Of a stretch of DNA of 64,000 nt, positions 58,454 to 64,000 are shown in pieces. Origin of the DNA: Gp6-AA40 sp035649635 (lineage in GTDB: Bacteria > Acidobacteriota > Vicinamibacteria > Vicinamibacterales > UBA2999); assembly GCA_035649635.1 (NCBI GenBank), contig DASRJE010000204.1, positions 1 to 64,000 of the forward strand. The letters run 5' to 3'. Numbering within the stretch: position 1 is the stretch's first letter; every line of letters starts with the position of its first letter. The notes beneath the pieces are model-generated. The model did no database searches. It was not told the origin of the DNA and saw only the letters and a program-made list of their open reading frames with translations. The translations under genes were made by a program, and so were the position numbers.

Positions 58454-59644
58454 ATGACTCTCCAAGCTGACTGGGCAGTCGCTCAAAAGAGTGCACCGCG
58501 AGCTGTTCAACTTGATTTACTGCGGGGTCTTGCGATCGTGCTCGTCCTCGGACGCCACCTGGAACCATGCCCGCAAGACACGAGCGTCGTGCTCTGGGCC
58601 GTGACATCGGTCTGGGCACGCGGGGGTTGGATCGGAGTTGACCTATTCTTTGTGCTCAGCGGCTTTCTGATATCGGGTCTGCTTTTTCGCGAATACGCGG
58701 CTACCGGCCACGTCAACGTCACACGCTTCTTGATTCGGCGTGGATTCAAAATCTACCCGCCCTTCTGGGTGATGATCCTAGCGACAGTCTGGGTAAGCTG
58801 GCCGGTTCGTCGTGCGGGCCTTCTCGGAGAGGTCTTATTTCTCCAGAACTATACGGGCAGGCTATTGCAGCACACATGGTCGTTGGCGGTCGAGGAGCAC
58901 TTCTACGTAGTGCTAGCCGCACTCATGTGGTGGTTGGAAGGGGCAACTGGGCGAACCACGCGGACGCGATTCGCTCGCATTCCGTTGGTATTTCTCATCG
59001 TCGCGGTCGTATGCCTGTCTCTCCGTGTTGCGATGGCGCAGTTCGCGTACTCACACGAGACTCATCTTTACCCGACGCATCTGCGGATTGATTCGCTAAT
59101 GTTCGGAGTGGTCCTGTCGTACTGGTGGCACTTCACGGGGCTGGCGACGAGAGTTCGCCGTTCGCGTCCTATGGCATGGGGTTTGTGCGCGCTGGGCATT
59201 GCATGTTGTGCGCCCGCCTTTGTGTTTGCTCTTGAACAAACCCCGTGGGTCTCTGTCATTGGCCTGACCCTGTTCTACCTGGGTAGCGGGGCATTGCTGA
59301 TTGGCGTTCTCTCTTTAGACGTTCCAAACACGCCCCTCGTGCGGCGTGCGGCAGTCATCGGCGTCTTCTCGTATTCGATTTATCTGTGGCATATAGCCGT
59401 GTACAACTCGGGCACTCAAGTCGTCTCCGCTCTACTCGGCCATCGTTTGAGTTGGGGAGCCTACGCCGCAGTGTCTTTAGGAGGGTCAGTACTGATCGGG
59501 ATCGCCACAGCCAAGATGATTGAGTATCCCATGTTGCGTATCCGAGATCGCTGGTACCCGTCGGTAAGCGCTGAGGCGGCAACGCCGATCATGCTGAAGA
59601 CGTCTGAGCACCGACTTATGCCTTCGACCACCACAGCCGGATAA
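58454..59644 (+). CDS. Acyltransferase-3 (OafA/YrhL) family membrane protein
   Basis: A 396-residue inner-membrane protein with about ten helices. The N-terminal family segment is LDLLRGLAIVLVLGRHLEP (active His in the first helix region), followed by GGWIGVDLFFVLSGFLISGLL, RRGFKIYPPFWVM, HTWSLAVEEHFYVV and YSIYLWHIAVY. These proteins transfer acetyl or other acyl groups to sugars of O-antigen, capsule, peptidoglycan or secondary metabolites. No glycosyltransferases are near, so the substrate is unknown. It sits between a transposase relic and a recombinase/nuclease relic. Its base composition seems less GC-rich in third positions than its neighbours. Both facts suggest acquisition by transfer. 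Confidence 0.92.
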   Translation: MTLQADWAVAQKSAPRAVQLDLLRGLAIVLVLGRHLEPCPQDTSVVLWAVTSVWARGGWIGVDLFFVLSGFLISGLLFREYAATGHVNVTRFLIRRGFKIYPPFWVMILATVWVSWPVRRAGLLGEVLFLQNYTGRLLQHTWSLAVEEHFYVVLAALMWWLEGATGRTTRTRFARIPLVFLIVAVVCLSLRVAMAQFAYSHETHLYPTHLRIDSLMFGVVLSYWWHFTGLATRVRRSRPMAWGLCALGIACCAPAFVFALEQTPWVSVIGLTLFYLGSGALLIGVLSLDVPNTPLVRRAAVIGVFSYSIYLWHIAVYNSGTQVVSALLGHRLSWGAYAAVSLGGSVLIGIATAKMIEYPMLRIRDRWYPSVSAEAATPIMLKTSEHRLMPSTTTAG

Positions 59645-59649
59645 AGTCG

Positions 59650-60290
59650 TCCGGGAACCCCAGAGACAGCCTGTTGGTCGGCCGGGAACTCCACGCGACG
59701 ATTTGCTCCAGCGGCCGGAAATCACGAACGACCCGGCGATCGCCGATTCGACGCCGCGCAGATGTTTCTTGAGGTCGGCGTCGAGCGCGCTCCATTCGCG
59801 CCCGATCGGTTTGAGCGCATGCATCGCTCGAGCGACGCCTCGGAGCTCCGGATCGAGGAGCACCTCGGCCCCCTTCACGGAGAGCGGCGGATTACACGTC
59901 GCGCCGAAGGACGGACAGCGTTTGCATTCTGCCGGGTCGTCGTGAAACGCCGGCAGTGCCGGCGGTCGCATGCGCGACGGCGTTCCGCGCGTGACAAGAA
60001 CGCTTCCATCCGATCGAGTTTCGTCTCGCCGAGCTCCACCGGGAGGGCAACGGGAGTCCAGAGCGGTGAGCAACAGGAACCCGATCGGTTGATTCGACCC
60101 TTACAGGTACGACAGCAATTGATAGCCGCCCGCTTGCGTCCATTGATTCGCGAACAGATCGTCGAACCTCTCGATCCGATAGGCGAGCGTCGGCGCCTAG
60201 GCCTTGACCTCGAGCGGAACGGATGGTCCGGCCGTCGCGTCCTTTGAGCTCAAACCGTTCCTGTTGATTGAGGATGTGGAACGGCGGGTC
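59650..60290 (-). pseudogene. Decayed PD-(D/E)XK nuclease-like gene
   Basis: On the minus strand, broken frames give VPLEVKA (a possible ExK catalytic strand), stop, then TLAYRIERFDDLFANQW, GGYQLLSYL, stop, then NQPIGFLLLTALD. A cysteine cluster follows: ECKRCPSFGATCNPP. The end reads LSVKGAEVLLDPELRG, HALKPIGREWSALDADLKKH, LRGVESAIAGSFVISGRW and SKSSRVEFPAD. The order resembles phage- or Cas4-like PD-(D/E)XK nucleases with a C-terminal Cys cluster. Two in-frame stops and frame changes make it non-functional. The assignment rests on motif order only. It is convergent with the acyltransferase gene. Confidence 0.5.
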
Positions 60291-60619
60291 CGCGTCGCGG
60301 CCGCTCCGACTCAAATCGGCGAGGGGGTCGCGTTCGCGATCGGATCCGCGCCGGAATTTCACCAGGACGCTGCGCCACGACGTCCGGTTGCTGATCGGGC
60401 GCGATGAGCTCGAGGACCGTCCGGCGTTCGCAGGGCCGATAGGCCGACGCGTAGACATGGCATGCGGCATCCGTGGGAGTCGCCCACATTCGAGCCAGGC
60501 GGTATACGCGCATGATCGGCCAGGGTCATCGCGGCGCCAGTCGTCGTTTCGAGCGTCACGGTCGATCTTCCGCGCGCGCGGTCTCGGCGTCCTGGCGTTT
60601 CGCGTCCTCGATGTCGGCG

Positions 60620-60975
60620 GCTTGCGCCCGCGCGTCGGCGGCGATCTGCTGGGCGCGTGTCTGACCTCGAAGGATTCACCGCACGGACAGCGGAGCAGTC
60701 CGCCGCTCAGGAAGTACTCGACGGCTTGTTCTCGCGGCCCCGCTGCGGGCCGAACCCCGCCGCCGCGAACCGCGCTCCGACCCGGGCCGCCAACTCCTCG
60801 GGCACGATCCGAAGCCGCTCGTCGCGCCCGGTGATCTGTTCGTGCTCGGGCGCAACGACGTACTGCGATTACCGTCGTCGTCCTTCTGCTTGAGACGACC
60901 GTAGCGGATGCTCCCCAAATGGATCGGATTCAGGAGGGTCAGGCGTCGACCGGAACGCCGAGTCGGAGGGTGCAC
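60620..60975 (-). pseudogene. Fragment of a large serine recombinase
   Basis: On the minus strand, three frames in succession give LTLLNPIHLGSIRYGRLKQ, then YVVAPEHEQITGRDERLRIV and PEELAARVGARFA, then VEYFLSGGLLRCPCGESF. This is the order of the recombinase domain and zinc-ribbon (LSGLLRCxxCG) of large serine recombinases or phage integrases. The N-terminal catalytic resolvase domain with its Ser is absent, because the fragment abuts the end of the next gene at 60995. At least two frameshifts are present. Together with the nuclease relic it marks the remains of an integrated element. Confidence 0.5.
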
Positions 60976-60994
60976 ACGTCGAGCGACGGGAGTC

Positions 60995-63900
60995 CTATCC
61001 GACCTGGTGAGCTCGCACCAGCGCGATCGCCCCGATCTCCCGGCTCAGCGCGATGCCGCGGTCGTGCCAACCGCGGGCTTCGCCAGGCATCGACGAGCCG
61101 AGCGCCTCGCCAGCTGCGAGGAGGGCACGGGCCAGCAATAGGCGGTCGGCGCTGCGCTCGGCATCGGCGAAAACCTGGCGGAACACGCGCGCGCCGCGCC
61201 CGATTCGGCCCTCGGCGGCGTCACGTTCGGCACGGATGATCATCGCCATGCCGTGGAATGCCGGATAGAACCGCGCCATTCCAGAGCCAAGGTGCCCGCG
61301 TCGAACGAGGGTGAAGCCAATCCGGGCACTGGGCGAACGTCGAACCTGTTTGTACAGCCGCAGGCGCACGTGATCGAGCAGCAGCCGCCCTTCCGTGATC
61401 TCCGGCCCGGCGTCGGTATAGTGCATGAAGCGCGGAACGGCGGCCAGCGCCTCGAGTTCCCTCTCGGCCACCTCCCAGTCGTGGGCATACGCGGCGCACC
61501 GCCCGCGTCCCAGTCGAACGAAGATCTCCGCGAGATGCGGATAGTAGACATCCCCGGTCTCGGTCACCAGCGAGTCGAGATACGCGGTGATGCCTTGCAG
61601 CTGTTTCCGCGCCTCGTCGAACTCACCGGCAACGGCGAGCACTTCGGCACAGCCCGAGACGGCGGGGAGGATTTCGTGATGCGTGCCCGGACCTCGAGCA
61701 AACAGCGCGAGTGCCCTTTCACACCAGACCCGGGCACGTGGCGTATCGCCGAGATGCAGCAAAGCAAACCCAAGGTGCGCAGACGTCAGCGCCCGCAGAT
61801 GCACTTCGCCGATGTCTTCGAGCTCGGTGACGACGTGCCTGGCCAACTCGGCCGCACGCATCCAGGCTCCCTGCCTCACGAGAATCCTCACCTCGGTAGC
61901 ACTGCACAGCGCTAGGAGATAGCGCGACCCGGTTCGGTTGGCGGCAGCCCTGGCATCGCGAAGGTTTGCGTGCGCCCCCTTGAAGTCGGTTTGCGTCAGA
62001 CACGTGTAGATGCGATGGATCAGCGTCTCGCACAGGAGTGCGTCATCCCGGCACCGTGCCGCCAGATTCATGCCCCGATACAAGAACCCTCGCGCCTTGG
62101 TGTCGCAGACGAATAGATTCAGCAGTCCGAGTGACGTGTAGGCGCGGCCGACCTCGCCAGCCAAGGCCCGCGCCTCCACCGAGGTTGGCCCGAATGACCG
62201 CGGGAGCTGGGACAGCAGCCGCCACGGAAGGTCGTCGCATTGGAACAGCACCGGCAATGCCAGTCCGGGGTTGACCACCCGGCGCCCGGCACGCCTGATG
62301 GCCCGGCGCAGGATGTCGTCCGCCTGTGCCAGCCGCCCGGTCTTCGACAGCGTGTCGCCGATTCGCCGGCGCAGGCGCACTTCGTCGCCCAGGCCCTGTC
62401 CAAGCCGCAACGCCTGCTCGTATCCTGTCAATGCGCGCGAATAGCTGGCCGACAGGAACGCCACGTCGGCAAGCCTCTCGTGCAGGGTCATCGCGAACGC
62501 CGGCTCGGCGGCTTCGTCGGTCAGCGCGATGGCGCGTTCGTAGCACACCACTGCCAGATCCGTGCTGTACCTGGCTTGGGCACGTGCCGCCGCATCGGCA
62601 TTGAGGGCCCGTGCACGCAGGTCGCGGCCATGCCACGCGTGATGAGCAGACGCGTATACCGTGTCGTCATCGGTGAGGCCCGTGGCCTCGAGTGCCCGAA
62701 GGACTCGGACGTGGAGCGCCCGACGATCAGTCTCAGGAATCCGCGCATACACCCATTCGCGCATCCCATCGTGAGCGATGCGGTAGCCGCCGATCACATC
62801 CCGCCGCATGAATTGCCGGCTGATCAGCAGCCGTGCCGCCTCCTCGAAGGCCTCATCGCTCTGCTCAACCACTGCCTGCATCAAGCCGCCCACCACCGGA
62901 CGCGCTGCAACCGCGGCCGCCGTCAACACCGCCATCGACGACGATGGCAGAGCCAGGACGCGCTCGGCGATAATCTCGTCGACCGAGTCGGGAATCTGCA
63001 GTTGCCCAGTTCGACGTCGCCCATCGTGGCGCCAGTCTCGACTGCCGCCACTCCCCGCTCCACCAGCGCGCGCAGGACTTCTTCGACGAAGAACGGACGA
63101 CCCGACGTCGCGGCGTGTAGCCGGTCGCTCAAGACCGCCGGTAACTCGTCGACACCCAGCATCGATGCAGCAAGCGATGCAACCTCGGGCCGACTGAGCG
63201 TGCCGAGGTGCAGCAACTCGAGGTGGCCTTCAGCCTCCGCAAGATCGAGGAACCGATGGCCCGGCGCTGGCACGCCCGCCTCTGCCCGCGCCTCGCGCGC
63301 GGCGCCGACGAATGCAATCCGGACGCGTGTCGACGAGAGCTCTGCCACGAGCCGACGGAGCACTTCGAGCAGCGCCGGCCTGGCCCACTGAAGATCGCCG
63401 ACCGAAAACACGAAGGGCACGCGACCTGCCGCGGCGACGAGGAATTCGACACATCGGTTCAGAAGCCGCTCTCGCTCGGCGGCCGGCGAACGTCCCGGTG
63501 GTGCCGTGGGCCACCTGCGACCGGGATCGATCGACGGGGCCACACGTACGAGATCGGGGCCGTACGCCTGCAGCAGGTCTGCCGCACCGGCGCCGTCCAG
63601 AAGGTACAACGAGCTGCCGAAGGGCCTCACCCAGAGGCCCAAGCTCGGCTTCGTCCGTTTCGTAACAGTCGCACTCGACGAAAGCGATGCCGGCAAACTG
63701 CACGCGATGTCTCAGCTCGCGAAGGATCCGCGACTTGCCCGCGCCGGCGTCGCCCACGACGCAGATGCCGCCGAAACCCACGGCCTTCTCGACGACGCGT
63801 CGCCTGACAAACGATCGAAGCCGATCGAGTTCCGTCCCCCTGCCAACGAACGCGCTCGAAAGAACGTAACTCTGCCGTGTCTCGTCGGTCTGCAGGGCGA

Positions 63901-64000
63901 ATTGCAGGCCACTGCCCGCGTTGATGGCGTCGATGAAGGCATTCGCACCAGAGAATCGCGCCGCCGGGGACGGATCGGTCAGGCGCAACACGATGGCGTT
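60995..64000 (-). pseudogene. Kinase - STAND ATPase - TPR regulator, C-terminal part, two frameshifts
   Basis: The gene enters from the right edge. The first frame gives the end of a protein-kinase domain (VLRLTDPSPAARFSGANAFI), then an ATPase start FVGRGTELDRLRSFV with Walker A GDAGAGKS and the sequence ELGPLGEALRQL. The frame then breaks near 63615; the next frame continues LYLLDGAGAADLLQAYGPDL, VFSVGDLQWARPALLEVLRRL and SGRPFFVEEVLRALVERG. It breaks again near 63008 and continues LQIPDSVDEIIAERVLALPS and about 640 residues of TPR-like helices to the stop at 60995. One extra base and one missing base explain the breaks. The architecture (Ser/Thr kinase, AAA-type ATPase, TPR) is a known large signalling type. 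It is either a pseudogene or affected by assembly errors. Confidence 0.82.

Noticed and set aside
59703..61239. Several overlapping short plus-strand frames
   Set aside because: They are antisense to the nuclease/recombinase relic and to the end of the ATPase-TPR gene, Arg/Ser-rich, and without start signals.

Overview
The window looks like chromosomal DNA of a GC-rich Acidobacteriota, most likely of the Vicinamibacteria type. The evidence is internal: an ADOP-type MacB/FtsX permease, an Oar-like TonB receptor with an N-terminal carboxypeptidase-regulatory domain, a DUF5916 outer-membrane protein, many Sec-exported proteins, large kinase/STAND-ATPase regulators, and short palindromic repeats between genes. 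No rRNA, tRNA, CRISPR array or intact mobile element was recognised.

Layout. 0-8.2 kb: end of a dihydroorotate-dehydrogenase-like gene, then a sugar-uptake locus. It holds a maltoporin, a periplasmic trehalase, a fused EIIA-HPr-EI phosphotransferase and a PtsG-type glucose permease. Together these would admit trehalose or maltodextrins, split trehalose outside the cytoplasm and import glucose as glucose-6-phosphate. 8.2-14.9 kb: a compact five-gene minus-strand operon (SRPBCC protein, catalase-fold-like protein, GMC oxidoreductase, nitroreductase-like protein, APC permease). 15-18.3 kb: a calcium-type beta-gamma-crystallin lipoprotein, an old-yellow-enzyme oxidoreductase and a secreted beta-helix protein. 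18.4-22.7 kb: a beta-propeller / CxxCH cytochrome / sensor-kinase operon whose kinase has lost its phospho-acceptor histidine. 22.8-27.0 kb: a 1417-residue coiled-coil protein with degenerate receiver, PAS and kinase domains. 27-35.7 kb: TonB receptor, ECF sigma factor, epimerase-like protein, an XRE-STAND ATPase preceded by three 23-bp direct repeats, and a CPBP protease. 36-50.4 kb: DUF5916 barrel, GNAT acetyltransferase, a winged-helix STAND regulator, a di-haem cytochrome-like protein, a ParB-like protein, a PQQ dehydrogenase, a PAP2 phosphatase and two proteins of unknown function.

50.5-64 kb: a Ser/Thr kinase broken by one frameshift, the ADOP permease, a DUF2182-histidine-kinase fusion, a decayed transposase, an acyltransferase-3 gene, a decayed recombinase/nuclease relic, and the C-terminal part of a kinase-ATPase-TPR regulator with two frameshifts. 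This last stretch is the accessory-looking part of the window.

The strongest candidates for something undescribed are the two convergent degenerate sensor proteins (20.5-27.0 kb), the DUF2182-kinase fusion (55-57.3 kb), the PtsG with a second, altered EIIB domain (6.4-8.1 kb), and the 23-bp repeat array at 34.9 kb. Start codons were chosen by eye from ribosome-binding sites and signal peptides. All family assignments rest on motif recognition, not on a database search.
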